Positions 1 through 8,678 of a stretch of DNA of 64,000 nt are shown here, piece after piece. Both the position numbers and the translations under genes were made by a program. Numbering within the stretch: the first letter of the stretch is position 1; every line of letters starts with the position of its first letter. This DNA comes from Aldehydirespirator sp965205155 (GTDB lineage Bacteria > Actinomycetota > Acidimicrobiia > Acidimicrobiales > Aldehydirespiratoraceae), in NCBI GenBank assembly GCA_965205155.1, contig OZ242033.1, positions 620,001 through 684,000 on the forward strand. Direction: 5' to 3'. Under the pieces are notes generated by a model. That model saw only the letters and a list, made by a program, of their open reading frames with translations, had not been told where the DNA came from and made no database searches.

Positions 1-1244
1 CGGCTGAACATCTCACAGGCCAGGCCGACCTCGTCCGGCCCGTGCATCTTGGGCTTGACGACGTAGATCGAGCCGGTTGCCGAGTTGCGAATGGGCCGGC
101 CGCCCACCCGCCCCATCCCCCGTACGTCGTGGAGCGCGCCCAGCGCGGTCACCATGGCGTCGACCATGGTCTCGTAGACGGGTTCGCCGCCGATCCTCAC
201 CATGTCGGTGGTGAGATGGTGTCCCACATTGCGGACCAGCATCAATGAGCGTCCCGGCAGCGTGATCGGAGAGCCGTCGGGACCGGTGAAGCTGCGGTCT
301 GGATTCAGGGCCCGGTTCACCGTCGCGCCGTCACGCACGAATGTCGTCTCCAGCGTGCCCCGCATGAGCCCGAGCCAGTTCCGGTACACCGCCACCTTGT
401 CGTCCGCGTCCACGGCCGACACCGAGTCCTCGAAGTCCATGATGGTCGTGATGGCCGACTCCAGGCGGATGTCGAAGATGCCGGCGTGGTCCCGGCGCCC
501 CACCGGATGGTCGGTGTCGATGAGCAGTTCGCAGTGCAGGCCGTTCTTGCGCAGCACCACCGATGTGGGCGCGTCCTCACCGCCGTTGTAGCCGGCGAAC
601 TGCTCGGGCCGCAGCAGCGTGCTCACCGTGCCGTCACCGCTGGCAGCTCTGAGCACTCCGTCCTGCACCGAGTAGCCGGTTGCCCAGGCGTGGCTAGCAG
701 AGTCCAGGGTGAAGTGCGTGTCGAGGAACTCGCGCCCCGCCGCGATCACCCGGTCGCCCCTGATCGGGTTGTAGGAGCCGCCGCGGCTGCAACCGTCCGC
801 CTCGCTGATCACGTCGGTCCCGTAGAGCGCGTCGTACAGGCTTCCCCAGCGGGCATTGGCCGCGTTCAACGCATAGCGGGCATTGTCGACGGGCACCACC
901 AGCTGCGGCCCGGCCACCTCCGCGATCTCGGGGTCGACATTGGCGGTCGTGGCCGTCACCGTGCCGTCCAGGTAGCGCAGGTACCCGATGTCGCGCAGGA
1001 AATTGGCGTAGGCCTCACCGTCGTGGGCGCGTCCGCCGGCCCGGGAGGCTCGATGCCAGTCGTCGATCTGGGCCTGAAGCGCGTCGCGCCGGGCCATCAG
1101 GGCGGCGTTGCGAGGCCCGAGGTCGGTCAGGATGGACTCGAGAGCCCCCCAGAACTCCTCGATCTGAACACCCGTTCCCGGCAGGGCCTCGATTGCGATG
1201 AACTCGTAGAGCGGGGGGGCGATATCAAGCGATCCGGCACGCAT
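1..1244 (-). CDS. glcB: Malate synthase G, N-terminal part (runs off left edge)
   Basis: Reading the minus strand from an ATG at 1244 gives an uninterrupted frame to the window edge, about 414 residues of a family usually near 720. It begins MRAGSLDIAPPLYEFIAIEA and carries typical GlcB blocks: LHCELLIDTDHPVG, ESAITTIMDFEDSVSAVDA and VYRNWLGLMRGTL, then MVDAMVTALGALHDVRGMG and a YVVKPKMHGPDEV stretch close to the edge. The enzyme condenses acetyl-CoA with glyoxylate to malate in the cytoplasm. The C-terminal half with the catalytic loop lies outside the window. Directly upstream is a copy of the interspersed repeat. In context it would consume the glyoxylate made by malyl-CoA lyase or in purine/glycolate metabolism; this role is inferred. 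Confidence 0.93.
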   Translation of the reverse strand, partial: MRAGSLDIAPPLYEFIAIEALPGTGVQIEEFWGALESILTDLGPRNAALMARRDALQAQIDDWHRASRAGGRAHDGEAYANFLRDIGYLRYLDGTVTATTANVDPEIAEVAGPQLVVPVDNARYALNAANARWGSLYDALYGTDVISEADGCSRGGSYNPIRGDRVIAAGREFLDTHFTLDSASHAWATGYSVQDGVLRAASGDGTVSTLLRPEQFAGYNGGEDAPTSVVLRKNGLHCELLIDTDHPVGRRDHAGIFDIRLESAITTIMDFEDSVSAVDADDKVAVYRNWLGLMRGTLETTFVRDGATVNRALNPDRSFTGPDGSPITLPGRSLMLVRNVGHHLTTDMVRIGGEPVYETMVDAMVTALGALHDVRGMGRVGGRPIRNSATGSIYVVKPKMHGPDEVGLACEMFS

Positions 1245-1256
1245 GCGCCCGCATTT

Positions 1257-1398
1257 CGCTCTTGTTCGCTTCGCTCACGGGCCGCTCGGGCCGTGCCTCC
1301 CGCTCTTGTTCGCTGCGCTCACGGGCCGCTGGGCCCAGAGGCCTCGCTACGCGCTTCGCGTAGTTCCGCATGAATCGCTCCTCATCCGCTCGGCCTCT
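1257..1398. repeat. Interspersed repeat, copy A
   Basis: Two tandem core units (1257-1286 and 1299-1330) match CGCTCTTGTTCGCT then T/G then CGCTCACGGGCCGCT, and the copy ends in CCGCTCGGCCTCT. The same core and ending occur at 2721, 32637 and 60452. This copy lies between the FAD monooxygenase and malate synthase genes, in opposite orientation to their transcription. A short internal hairpin (CTACGCGCTTCGCGTAG) lies at about 1343-1359. No coding function is supported. Confidence 0.8.
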
Positions 1399-1449
1399 TA
1401 GCAAATCACGCTGCATCGACCGTTCCAAATCCTTGCAATCGCCACCTGG

Positions 1450-2706
1450 CTATTGGCGTGCGCCACCGGAGAGGGACTCGCGGTCGTAGCCGGCCACGCG
1501 CTTGTAGCTGTCGGACAGCGAGGCCATCTCCTCGGCTGTGATCACTTCGGTGATGCGCCCGAAGGGCCGGTCGCCGGTGCGTTCGTGGACCGTCTTGAGG
1601 ATCACGTCCGGGGGCGCGGACCGGCTGGCGTGCACTACCGCCGAGGTGGCCGCGAGCCGCTGCTCCTCGTAGGCCTGGAGCGCTTCATCCACCGACCGGT
1701 GCGAACTCAGGCAGTCGGCCAGAGATCGCGCGTCGAGGATGGCCTGGCCCGCGCCGTTGGAACCCCGCGGGTACATGGGATGGGCGGCGTCGCCGAGGAG
1801 CGTGACCCGGCCGTGGGTCCAGCGGGGCAGAGGGTCACGGTCCACCATCGGGTACTCGAGGATCTGCTCCGCACCCCGTATGAGCCCGGCCACGTCGAGC
1901 CAGTCGAAGGTCCAGTCGGCGAAGACGGGGTGGAAGTCCTCCAGGCGGCCGACCCGGTTCCAGTCCTGCTCGTTGTACCGGTCGGTCTGCACCTCGGCCA
2001 CCCAGTTGACCATCTGGCGGCCCCGGCCGTCGACGTTGTGGCGAATGGGGTAGATCACCATCTTGCCCACCGTCAGCCACCCGGCCCGCAAGTAGGTGGA
2101 ACCGCTGAGGAAGGGCTCCCAGGTGGTCGTGCCCCGCCACATGTTCACGCCCGAGTACACGGGCGGGCCCTCATCGGGAAAGAACTGCCTCCGTACCACC
2201 GAGTGGATCCCGTCGCAGCCGATGACCGCTGCTCCCACCGCGGACGGGAGGGCGCGTCCGGTGCCGGAGTCGACGAAGTGGGCTGTGGCGCGCCGGGCGC
2301 CGGAGTCGGTGCCGGTGCAGCGGTGTCCGGTCAGCACGCGCTCGGCACCGCCGGCCACACGGTCGAGGAAGGCGCGGTGGAGCACCTGCTGGAGGTCTCC
2401 CCGATGGATCTGGAACTGGGGCCAGTCGTAGCCCGCATAGCGTCCGACGGGCTCCGAGTAGACGAACTGGCCGAAGCGGTTGAAGAAGCAGGACTCCTTG
2501 GTGGTCACGGCCACGTCGCCGAGCGCATCGGTGAGGCCCAGCAGCCCCAGTTCCTTGCTGGCATGGGGCAGCAGGCTGATCCCGACGCCTATGGGCCTGA
2601 TCTCCGGGGCGGCCTCGTAGACGCGGGCGGGGATGCCCCGGTCGTGGAGCATCAGGGCCAGGGTGAGGCCGCCGACACCGCCCCCGACGATGATCACATC
2701 GTCCAT
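1450..2706 (-). CDS. FAD-dependent aromatic-ring-type monooxygenase
   Basis: A 418-residue group A flavoprotein monooxygenase of the salicylate/3-hydroxybenzoate hydroxylase family. The start shows VIIVGGGVGGLTLAL (GxGxxG dinucleotide fold, residues 4-18), the middle VIGCDGIHSVVRR (DG motif) and the C-terminal part GRVTLLGDAAHPMYP with GSNGAGQAI (GD motif binding the FAD ribityl chain). Such enzymes use NAD(P)H and O2 to hydroxylate an aromatic or similar planar substrate; the substrate cannot be read from sequence. The gene lies between tmm and glcB, with an interspersed repeat on each side, so co-transcription with them is possible but not shown. The ATG at 2706 gives a full-length N-terminus. 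Confidence 0.85.
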   Translation of the reverse strand: MDDVIIVGGGVGGLTLALMLHDRGIPARVYEAAPEIRPIGVGISLLPHASKELGLLGLTDALGDVAVTTKESCFFNRFGQFVYSEPVGRYAGYDWPQFQIHRGDLQQVLHRAFLDRVAGGAERVLTGHRCTGTDSGARRATAHFVDSGTGRALPSAVGAAVIGCDGIHSVVRRQFFPDEGPPVYSGVNMWRGTTTWEPFLSGSTYLRAGWLTVGKMVIYPIRHNVDGRGRQMVNWVAEVQTDRYNEQDWNRVGRLEDFHPVFADWTFDWLDVAGLIRGAEQILEYPMVDRDPLPRWTHGRVTLLGDAAHPMYPRGSNGAGQAILDARSLADCLSSHRSVDEALQAYEEQRLAATSAVVHASRSAPPDVILKTVHERTGDRPFGRITEVITAEEMASLSDSYKRVAGYDRESLSGGARQ

Positions 2707-2720
2707 GGTGGCCTGGCAAT

Positions 2721-2827
2721 CCCGCTCTTGTTCGCTTCGCTCACGGGCCGCTCGGGCCGTGCCTTCCGCTCTTGTTCGCTTCGCTCACGGGCCGCAGAGC
2801 CCAGGGGCCTCACGGCGCTCGGCCTCT
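2721..2827. repeat. Interspersed repeat, copy B
   Basis: Two core units (2721-2752 and 2766-2795) of CCGCTCTTGTTCGCTTCGCTCACGGGCCGC type, ending in GCTCGGCCTCTG. It fills most of the gap between tmm (ends 2862) and the FAD monooxygenase (starts 2706), again opposite to gene direction. It is shorter than the other copies because the middle section is reduced. Confidence 0.8.
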
Positions 2828-2861
2828 GGGGGTCGCGCTCGGGCTGGTGTCCCCTTTGGTG

Positions 2862-4205
2862 TCAGGCGGAGTCGGCCAGGTAGGACTCCAGCGAGTCGTC
2901 CAGCGCTTCATCCCAGGCGGTGTGGTGTATGGGTGCCACCGTGCCGGTGAGCGGGGAGGTGTGGCCATGGTCGCGGTAGCCGATTATCGACTGCTTCTTG
3001 TGCTTCTTCCAGTCGTAGAACATCTGGTTGACCAGCGGCGTGTTGAAGTCGGGATAGTCGGTCTGGTCCACCAGGTCCTGGGTGTAGGCGCCCTGGAAGT
3101 CGATGCACGCGTAGTCGTCTGCCAACGCGTCCTCCTCGGCTTGGGCCGCCTCTATCCAGCGGGCCTGTTCCGCTGCGCCGGGAAGGGAGATGCGGCCCAG
3201 GATCACGTCTCGGGCGTACCAGGCCTGGGCGTCGAACATGTTGAACGTGTACCACTGGTCCTGCATCCCCAGGTAGAGGATCCGGTTCTCGGGCTGGAAC
3301 ACCACCCCGCGGTAGAGCATCGAGGTGGCCAGGCGGTTGGCGGTCACCAGGCGCAGCTCGTCGTCCATGAATGGGAAGTAGTGCAGGTAGCCGGTGCACG
3401 AGACGATGGCGTCCACCTCTGCGGTCGAGCCGTCGGTGAAGTGCACGGTACGGCCGTCGACATGGGTGAGGATGGGTCTCTCGGTGATGCCGTCGGGCCA
3501 GTCGAAGCCCATGGGTCCGCTGCGCGACGTGCAGATCACCGAGCGGGCTCCGTACTTCCAGAGCTGCGAGGCGATGTCCTCGGCCGAGTAGCTCGATCCG
3601 ATCACGAGCACGTTCCGGTCGCTGAACTGCACGGCGTCGCGGAAGTCGTGGGCGTGCATCAGCGTTCCGCCGAAGGTCTCGTAGCCCGGGTAGTGGGGCA
3701 TGTTGGGAATGGAGAAGTGCCCGGTGGACACCACCACGTGGTCGAAGTCCTCGCTGGTGTCGGTGTCGTTGGCCTGATCGTGGGCGGTGACGGTGAAGTC
3801 GCCGCCGGCGGAGCGGCTGACGCGGCGCACCGGGTGGTTGAAGCGGATCTGATCGCGGAAGCCGCTGCGCTTGGCCCGCCCGATGATGTAGTCGTACAGC
3901 ACCTCGCGGGGCGGGAACGACGCGATCGGCTTGCCGAAGTGCTCCTCGAAGCCGTAGTCGGCGAACTCCAGGCACTCCTTGGGCCCGTTCGACCACAGGT
4001 AGCGGTACATGCTGGCGTGGCAGGGCTCGCCGTGCTCGTCGAGCCCGGTGCGCCAGTCGTAGTTCCAGAGCCCGCCCCAGTCGTCCTGCTTCTCGTAGCA
4101 GACGATTTCAGGCGCCGCCGGGCTGCCCGCCCCCGAATCGCTGGCGAAGGCGTGCAACTGTGCCAGGCCGCACGGCCCAGCGCCGATGACAGCCACTCGT
4201 GTCAT
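2862..4205 (-). CDS. tmm: Trimethylamine monooxygenase (bacterial FMO)
   Basis: A 447-residue flavin-containing monooxygenase that closely follows bacterial Tmm, which oxidises trimethylamine to trimethylamine N-oxide with NADPH, FAD and O2. Visible motifs: VAVIGAGPCG (FAD site, residues 4-13), WGGLWNYDWRTGLDEHGEP, SMYRYLWSNGPKECLEFADY, the FMO signature FGGTLMHAHDF (178-188, FxGxxxHxxxF), the NADPH fold VIGSSYSAEDIASQLWKYGA, and YLGMQDQWYTFNMFDAQAW. The ending HHTAWDEALDDSLESYL also matches Tmm. Length is that of the family. Related sulfur or amine substrates cannot be excluded. The presence of tdm and serine-cycle genes nearby strongly favours methylated-amine use. Upstream (4206-4293) is a short AT-richer stretch that could hold its promoter. 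Confidence 0.93.
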   Translation of the reverse strand: MTRVAVIGAGPCGLAQLHAFASDSGAGSPAAPEIVCYEKQDDWGGLWNYDWRTGLDEHGEPCHASMYRYLWSNGPKECLEFADYGFEEHFGKPIASFPPREVLYDYIIGRAKRSGFRDQIRFNHPVRRVSRSAGGDFTVTAHDQANDTDTSEDFDHVVVSTGHFSIPNMPHYPGYETFGGTLMHAHDFRDAVQFSDRNVLVIGSSYSAEDIASQLWKYGARSVICTSRSGPMGFDWPDGITERPILTHVDGRTVHFTDGSTAEVDAIVSCTGYLHYFPFMDDELRLVTANRLATSMLYRGVVFQPENRILYLGMQDQWYTFNMFDAQAWYARDVILGRISLPGAAEQARWIEAAQAEEDALADDYACIDFQGAYTQDLVDQTDYPDFNTPLVNQMFYDWKKHKKQSIIGYRDHGHTSPLTGTVAPIHHTAWDEALDDSLESYLADSA

Positions 4206-4293
4206 GATCGTGACCCCCCCTGTGATTAGGTGTGTCTATATCTACAGTAAAACCTAGCGTAGCCTCTTGGCAAGGTCAGAGGGAAAATAGCCG

Positions 4294-5418
4294 CTAGCAG
4301 AGCACTTCGTCGAGAGCGGCCAGGACGAGCGTCACGTTGCGGCGTCGAGCGGTGTGGCCCATGCTGCCGATCCGCCAGCACTGGCCTGCCCAGGGCCCCA
4401 GGCCTCCACCGATCTCGATGCCGTAGTGGTCGAGCAGCGCTCGACGGATATCGGTCTCGCCCATGCCCCGCGGCAGCCGCGATTCGGGCACCCTCACCGA
4501 GGTGAGCTGGGGCAGGCGCGCCCCGGCCGGCGGCACCAGCGTGAGGCCGCGGGCCTCCAGCCCTGCCTGAAGCAGGTCGCCGCAGTGCTGGTGGCGCCGG
4601 TGGGCTGCCTCCAGCCCTTCGTCGAGCACCACCCCCAGTCCTGCGTGAAGGGCGTAGATCATCGAGATGGGAGCGGTGTGATGGTAGGCCCGAGCGCCTC
4701 TCGCCGCGACGTAGTCGGCGATCATCCCCATGTCGAAGTACCACGACTGCGGCCGGCAGCGGAACCGTTCCATCGCCCGGGGCGAGACGCTTACCGGTGC
4801 CAGCCCCGGCGGGACCCCGAGACACTTCTGGGTTCCGCTGTAGGCGATGTCGACACCCCAGTCGTCGAGCCTCACGTCGATGCCGCCGAGCGAGGTGACG
4901 CAGTCCGCCAGCAGCAGAGCGTCTCCCTTGGCCGAGCCCAGCTCGGCCAAGTCGTTGCGAACGCCGGTGGAGGTCTCGGCGTGGACGACCGCGATCACCG
5001 CGGGGGCGGGGTGGGCGTCCAGAATGCGCTGCGGGTCGAGGGGTGTGCCCCAGTCGGCGTCCACCCGCACGACGTCGGCGCCGCACCGGGCCGCGACATC
5101 GCACATGCGCTCGCCGAACACGCCGTTCACCCCCACCACGACCGTCTGACCCTCGGAGACCACGTTCACGAACGCGGCCTCCATCCCGGCCGAGCCGGTG
5201 CCCGACACCGGGAAGGTGAGCGCGTTGTCGGTGCGGAACACGGCTCTCAGGCGGTCGCAGGTCTCATCGAGCAGGTCGAGGAACGCGCCGTCGAGATGGC
5301 CCATTACCGGCCGGGTGAAGGCCTCGATCACCTCGGGGTAGGGATTGGACGGGCCGGGACCCATCAGAATCCGTTCGACCGGCCGGCTCGGCTGACCCAA
5401 GTCCCCTTGATTTTTCAT
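4294..5418 (-). CDS. Serine-glyoxylate aminotransferase-like, class V
   Basis: A 374-residue PLP-dependent class V aminotransferase. The frame is open far upstream, but homology begins at MKNQGDLGQPSRPVERILMG, so I use the ATG at 5418. Typical features are ILMGPGPSNPYPEV near the start, FPVSGTGSAGMEA for phosphate binding, HAETSTGV, and the PLP lysine K198 in YSGTQKCLG. The family transfers an amino group to glyoxylate, giving glycine. In the serine cycle the donor is serine and the product hydroxypyruvate. Alanine-glyoxylate or ureidoglycine-glyoxylate (PucG-type) activity is the alternative. It is transcribed divergently from mcl-mtkA-mtkB, which supports the serine-cycle reading. Confidence 0.82.
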   Translation of the reverse strand: MKNQGDLGQPSRPVERILMGPGPSNPYPEVIEAFTRPVMGHLDGAFLDLLDETCDRLRAVFRTDNALTFPVSGTGSAGMEAAFVNVVSEGQTVVVGVNGVFGERMCDVAARCGADVVRVDADWGTPLDPQRILDAHPAPAVIAVVHAETSTGVRNDLAELGSAKGDALLLADCVTSLGGIDVRLDDWGVDIAYSGTQKCLGVPPGLAPVSVSPRAMERFRCRPQSWYFDMGMIADYVAARGARAYHHTAPISMIYALHAGLGVVLDEGLEAAHRRHQHCGDLLQAGLEARGLTLVPPAGARLPQLTSVRVPESRLPRGMGETDIRRALLDHYGIEIGGGLGPWAGQCWRIGSMGHTARRRNVTLVLAALDEVLC

Positions 5419-5438
5419 AGAAGTAGTGCTACCTTCCG

Positions 5439-5455
5439 CCAGATTAGTGATCTGG
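5439..5455. promoter_or_regulatory. Palindrome CCAGAT-N5-ATCTGG in divergent promoter region
   Basis: A perfect 6-base inverted repeat with a 5-base spacer lies in the 213-base region between the divergent aminotransferase and mcl genes, 21 bases upstream of the aminotransferase start. Position and symmetry suit a dimeric repressor site. No regulator gene is adjacent. Function is inferred only. Confidence 0.4.
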
Positions 5456-5599
5456 TCACCGAGAGCATAGGAGAATCCATCCCGCTTGAACCATCCCGCA
5501 TAGGCGAGAGCACGTGACAAATCTGCAAGAACTCGTCTGTGTGAGCAACAACGCAGAGAATTCTGTTGGAAGGTGCCCGCAGGAACGACCGCCCGAGAC

Positions 5600-5615
5600 G
5601 ATTCTGCCAAGAATC
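5600..5615. promoter_or_regulatory. Inverted repeat GATTC-N6-GAATC upstream of mcl
   Basis: A 5-base perfect inverted repeat sits 16 bases before the mcl ATG, just upstream of its CAGGAG ribosome site. A related ATTCTGTTGG block lies at about 5558-5570. It could be an operator or a small leader hairpin. Short arms make chance occurrence possible. Confidence 0.25.
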
Positions 5616-5631
5616 CCCCGCAGGAGCCATT

Positions 5632-6576
5632 ATGAGCCATCATCAGATCACCGAGGCGAGACGCCGGCTGCACCGCAGCGAGTTGGCTGTGCCGGGGTCG
5701 CGGCCCGAACTGTTCGAGAAGGCGGCAGCCGGCCGGGCCGACTACGTGTTCCTGGATCTCGAGGACGCAGTGGCCCCCGACGAGAAGGAGACGGCCCGAA
5801 GCAATGTCATCGAGGCCCTCGGCGACATCGACTGGCGCGGTTCCAACAAGACGATCTCGGTGCGGATAAACGGGCTCGACACCCATTACATGTACCGCGA
5901 CCTGATCGACGTGGTCGAGCAGGCGGGTGCGCACGTCGACACGATCCTCATTCCCAAGGTGGGCGTGCCCGGCGACATCTACACCGTGGACGCCCTCCTC
6001 ACCCAGCTCGAGCAGGCCATGGGCCTCAGCCACCGGATCGGGGTCGAGGCTCTGGTGGAGACCGCCCTGGGCATGGCCAATGTCGAGGCGGTGGCGGCCT
6101 CGAGCCCGCGGCTGGAGGCGCTGCACTTCGGAGTGGCCGACTATGCAGCCTCCTGCAGAGCTAGGACCATCGCCATCGGCGGGCTCAACCCCGACTACCC
6201 GGGCGACCAGTGGCACTCGGCGCTGTCCCGCATGCTGGTGGCTTGCCGCGCCAACGGTCTGCGGGCCATTGACGGCCCGTTCGGTGACTTCGGCGACCCG
6301 GACGGGTTCATGGCCGGGGCCCGCCGGGCTGCTGCCCTCGGCTACGAGGGCAAATGGGCCATCCACCCCTCGCAGGTCGATCTGGCCAACGAGGTGTTCA
6401 CCCCGCCGGAGTCCGAGGTGGATCAGGCCCGCCGGATGCTGAGAGCCCTGGAGGAGGCTGAGGCAGCCGGCCGGGGCGCGGCCCAGCTCGACGGGCGCAT
6501 GATCGACGCTGCGTCGGCTCGGATGGCGCTGAACGTGGTCGAGACGGCCGAGGCCATCACCAGCAGGGGGTCGTAA
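5632..6576 (+). CDS. mcl: L-malyl-CoA lyase (HpcH/HpaI-CitE family)
   Basis: A 314-residue lyase that splits malyl-CoA into acetyl-CoA and glyoxylate, the key step of the serine cycle. The sequence follows methylotroph Mcl almost block by block: RRRLHRSELAVPGSRP, DYVFLDLEDAVAPDEKE (metal and substrate site), ISVRINGLDTHYMYRD, ILIPKVGVPGDIY, VETALGMANVEA, FGVADYAASCRART, DGPFGDFGDPDGF and GYEGKWAIHPSQVDLANEVF. The start at 5632 follows CAGGAG at 5621-5626; the open frame begins further upstream but lacks homology there. Mcl can also cleave beta-methylmalyl-CoA, so a role in other C2/C3 pathways is possible. It leads the mcl-mtkA-mtkB operon. Confidence 0.93.
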   Translation: MSHHQITEARRRLHRSELAVPGSRPELFEKAAAGRADYVFLDLEDAVAPDEKETARSNVIEALGDIDWRGSNKTISVRINGLDTHYMYRDLIDVVEQAGAHVDTILIPKVGVPGDIYTVDALLTQLEQAMGLSHRIGVEALVETALGMANVEAVAASSPRLEALHFGVADYAASCRARTIAIGGLNPDYPGDQWHSALSRMLVACRANGLRAIDGPFGDFGDPDGFMAGARRAAALGYEGKWAIHPSQVDLANEVFTPPESEVDQARRMLRALEEAEAAGRGAAQLDGRMIDAASARMALNVVETAEAITSRGS

Positions 6577-6619
6577 CCCGGAATCGGGGCCGAGCGGAGA
6601 AGGCGCAGGAGGGGCGTTC

Positions 6620-7792
6620 ATGGAGATTCACGAGTACCAAGCCAAGGCCATCCTGGCCGACTATGGCGCGGCCATACCCGAGGGAGGCTTGGCCTACAGT
6701 CCCGAGCAGGCGACCTACCGGGCCTCCGAGATCGGCGGCCAGCATTGGGTGGTGAAGGCCCAGATCCATTCCGGGGCCCGGGGTCAGGCTGGAGGCATCA
6801 AGTTCTGCAGCAGCGAGCGGGAGGTATGGGACGCGGCCGACGACCTGCTCGGCAAGCGACTCGTCACCCACCAGACCGGGGAGCGAGGCAGGGGCGTGTA
6901 CCGGCTGTACGTGGAGGCGGCCGTGCCCGCCGAGCGTGAGATCTACCTGGGGTTCGTGCTCGACCGGTCGGCCGAGCGGGTGATGGTCGTGGCCTCGGCC
7001 TCCGGCGGCATGGCCATCGAGGACATCGCGGCCCGCGATCCGGGTGCCATCGTGCGGGTGAACGTGGAGCCGGCCGTCGGGCTCCAGGCCTTCGAGGCCC
7101 GTGAGATCGCCTTCGCGGTGGGCCTCGAGTCGACCCTGGTTCCCCAGGCGGTCCAGATGATGACCTCCTGCTTCCGGGTCTTCGACGATCTCGACGCCAC
7201 CATGCTGGAGATCAACCCGCTGGCGGTCACCGCCGACGGTCGCCTGCTGGCGCTGGATGCCAAGATGACCTTCGACGACAACGCCCTGTTCCGCCATCAG
7301 GACGTGTCGGAGCTGCGGGACAAGTCCCAGGAGGATCCACGGGAACGGACGGCCATCGATCGCGGCCTCAGCTACGTGGGCCTCGACGGCAACATCGGTT
7401 GCATCATCAACGGTGCCGGTCTGGCCATGGCCACCATGGACATGATCAAGCACGCCGGCGGCGAGCCGGCCAACTTCCTCGACATCGGCGGGGGCGCCTC
7501 CCCCGAGCGGGTGCTGAAGGCGTTCCGGTTGGTGCTCTCCGACGAGAACGTGGAGGCCGTGCTGGTGAACATCTTCGCGGGCATCAACCGCTGCGACTGG
7601 GTGGCCGAGGGTGTGGTTCAGGCCCTGCAGCAGCTTGACCTCTCGATACCGGTGGTGGTGCGGCTGTCGGGAACCAACGTCGAGGAGGGACGGCGCATCC
7701 TGGCCGATGCCGATGTCGGGGTGATAACCGCCGACTCGCTGGCCGAGGCCGGCACCAAGGCGGCCTCGGCCGTGGCGAGGAGCGCGGCCTGA
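6620..7792 (+). CDS. mtkA: Malate-CoA ligase, beta subunit
   Basis: A 390-residue ATP-grasp subunit homologous to SucC, starting MEIHEYQAKAILADYG. It shows the nucleotide-binding segment WVVKAQIHSGARGQAGGIK, LEINPLAVTADGRLLALDAK, GCIINGAGLAMATMDMIK and FLDIGGGASPERV. With MtkB it makes malyl-CoA from malate, CoA and ATP. Succinyl-CoA synthetase beta looks similar; adjacency to mcl is what favours malate thiokinase. Ribosome site AGGAGGGGCG lies just before the ATG, 43 bases after mcl. It overlaps mtkB by one base. Confidence 0.88.
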   Translation: MEIHEYQAKAILADYGAAIPEGGLAYSPEQATYRASEIGGQHWVVKAQIHSGARGQAGGIKFCSSEREVWDAADDLLGKRLVTHQTGERGRGVYRLYVEAAVPAEREIYLGFVLDRSAERVMVVASASGGMAIEDIAARDPGAIVRVNVEPAVGLQAFEAREIAFAVGLESTLVPQAVQMMTSCFRVFDDLDATMLEINPLAVTADGRLLALDAKMTFDDNALFRHQDVSELRDKSQEDPRERTAIDRGLSYVGLDGNIGCIINGAGLAMATMDMIKHAGGEPANFLDIGGGASPERVLKAFRLVLSDENVEAVLVNIFAGINRCDWVAEGVVQALQQLDLSIPVVVRLSGTNVEEGRRILADADVGVITADSLAEAGTKAASAVARSAA

Positions 7793-8676
7793 TGAGCATC
7801 ATCCTCGACTCGACCACGCCGGTGCTGGTGCAGGGTGTCACCGGCCGCATAGCCACCTTCCACACCACCGAGATGCTCGAGTACGGGACCAACGTGGTGG
7901 GCGGGGTCACCCCTGGCCGGGGTGGTGACACCCACTGCGGAGTGCCGGTGTTCGACACCATGAAGCAGGCGGTGGCGGCCACCGAGGCCACCGCCAGCGT
8001 CGTCTTCGTGCCGCCCCCGTTCGCGGCCGACGCCATCATGGAGGCGGCCGACGCCGGGATCGAGTACTGCGTGTGCATCACCGAGGGGATTCCGGTCCAG
8101 GACATGATCAAGGTGAAGCGCTACCAGCGCCGCTACCAGCACGCCGGCCGGATGTGCTTGATCGGCCCCAACTGTGCCGGGGTGATCAGCCCGGGCCGGG
8201 CCATGATGGGCATCATGCCCCCGCACATCTACGAGCGGGGCCCGGTGGGCATCGTCAGCCGGTCGGGAACGCTCGGATACGAGGCTGCCTCGCAGCTCAA
8301 GGCGGTCGGAATCGGGGTGAGCACCAGCGTCGGGATCGGCGGCGACCCGATCAACGGCAGCTCGTTCCTCGACCACCTCAAGCGCTTCGAAGCGGACGGC
8401 GAGACCGAGGCGATCGTGATGATCGGCGAGATCGGGGGGCTTCAGGAGGCCCAGGCCGCGCAGTACGCCCGCGACCACATGCACAAGCCGGTGGTGGGCT
8501 ACATCGCCGGGCTGACCGCGCCCAAGGGGCGCACGATGGGCCATGCCGGCGCCATCGTCTCCACCGTCGGGGAGTCGGCGGCCGAGAAGGTGCAGCTCAT
8601 GCGGGAGTGCGGGGTGAAGATCGTCAAGCTGCCTTCCGACTTCGGAACCACCGTCCCGAAGGTTCTGCGCCGCTAG
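7792..8676 (+). CDS. mtkB: Malate-CoA ligase, alpha subunit
   Basis: A 294-residue SucD-type subunit. It has the CoA-binding Rossmann start VLVQGVTGRIATFHT, RMCLIGPNCAGVISPG, GIVSRSGTLGYEA and the phospho-histidine segment MGHAGAIVSTVGES with H251. Start ATG overlaps the mtkA stop (TGATG), so the subunits should be translated together. It ends two bases before the convergent tdm gene. With MtkA and Mcl it converts malate to glyoxylate and acetyl-CoA, the glyoxylate-regenerating arm of the serine cycle. Confidence 0.88.
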   Translation: MSIILDSTTPVLVQGVTGRIATFHTTEMLEYGTNVVGGVTPGRGGDTHCGVPVFDTMKQAVAATEATASVVFVPPPFAADAIMEAADAGIEYCVCITEGIPVQDMIKVKRYQRRYQHAGRMCLIGPNCAGVISPGRAMMGIMPPHIYERGPVGIVSRSGTLGYEAASQLKAVGIGVSTSVGIGGDPINGSSFLDHLKRFEADGETEAIVMIGEIGGLQEAQAAQYARDHMHKPVVGYIAGLTAPKGRTMGHAGAIVSTVGESAAEKVQLMRECGVKIVKLPSDFGTTVPKVLRR

Positions 8677-8678
8677 GT

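Noticed and set aside
1225..1428. Short frame across repeat copy A
   Set aside because: Its sequence is a translation of the repeat and has no independent coding support.
2633..2950. Short plus-strand frame across repeat copy B
   Set aside because: It is translated repeat sequence antisense to two real genes.
5419..6621. Open reading frame upstream of the aminotransferase on the minus strand, giving a 775-residue protein
   Set aside because: The extra 400 residues are antisense to mcl and have no homology; only the part from 5418 matches the family.
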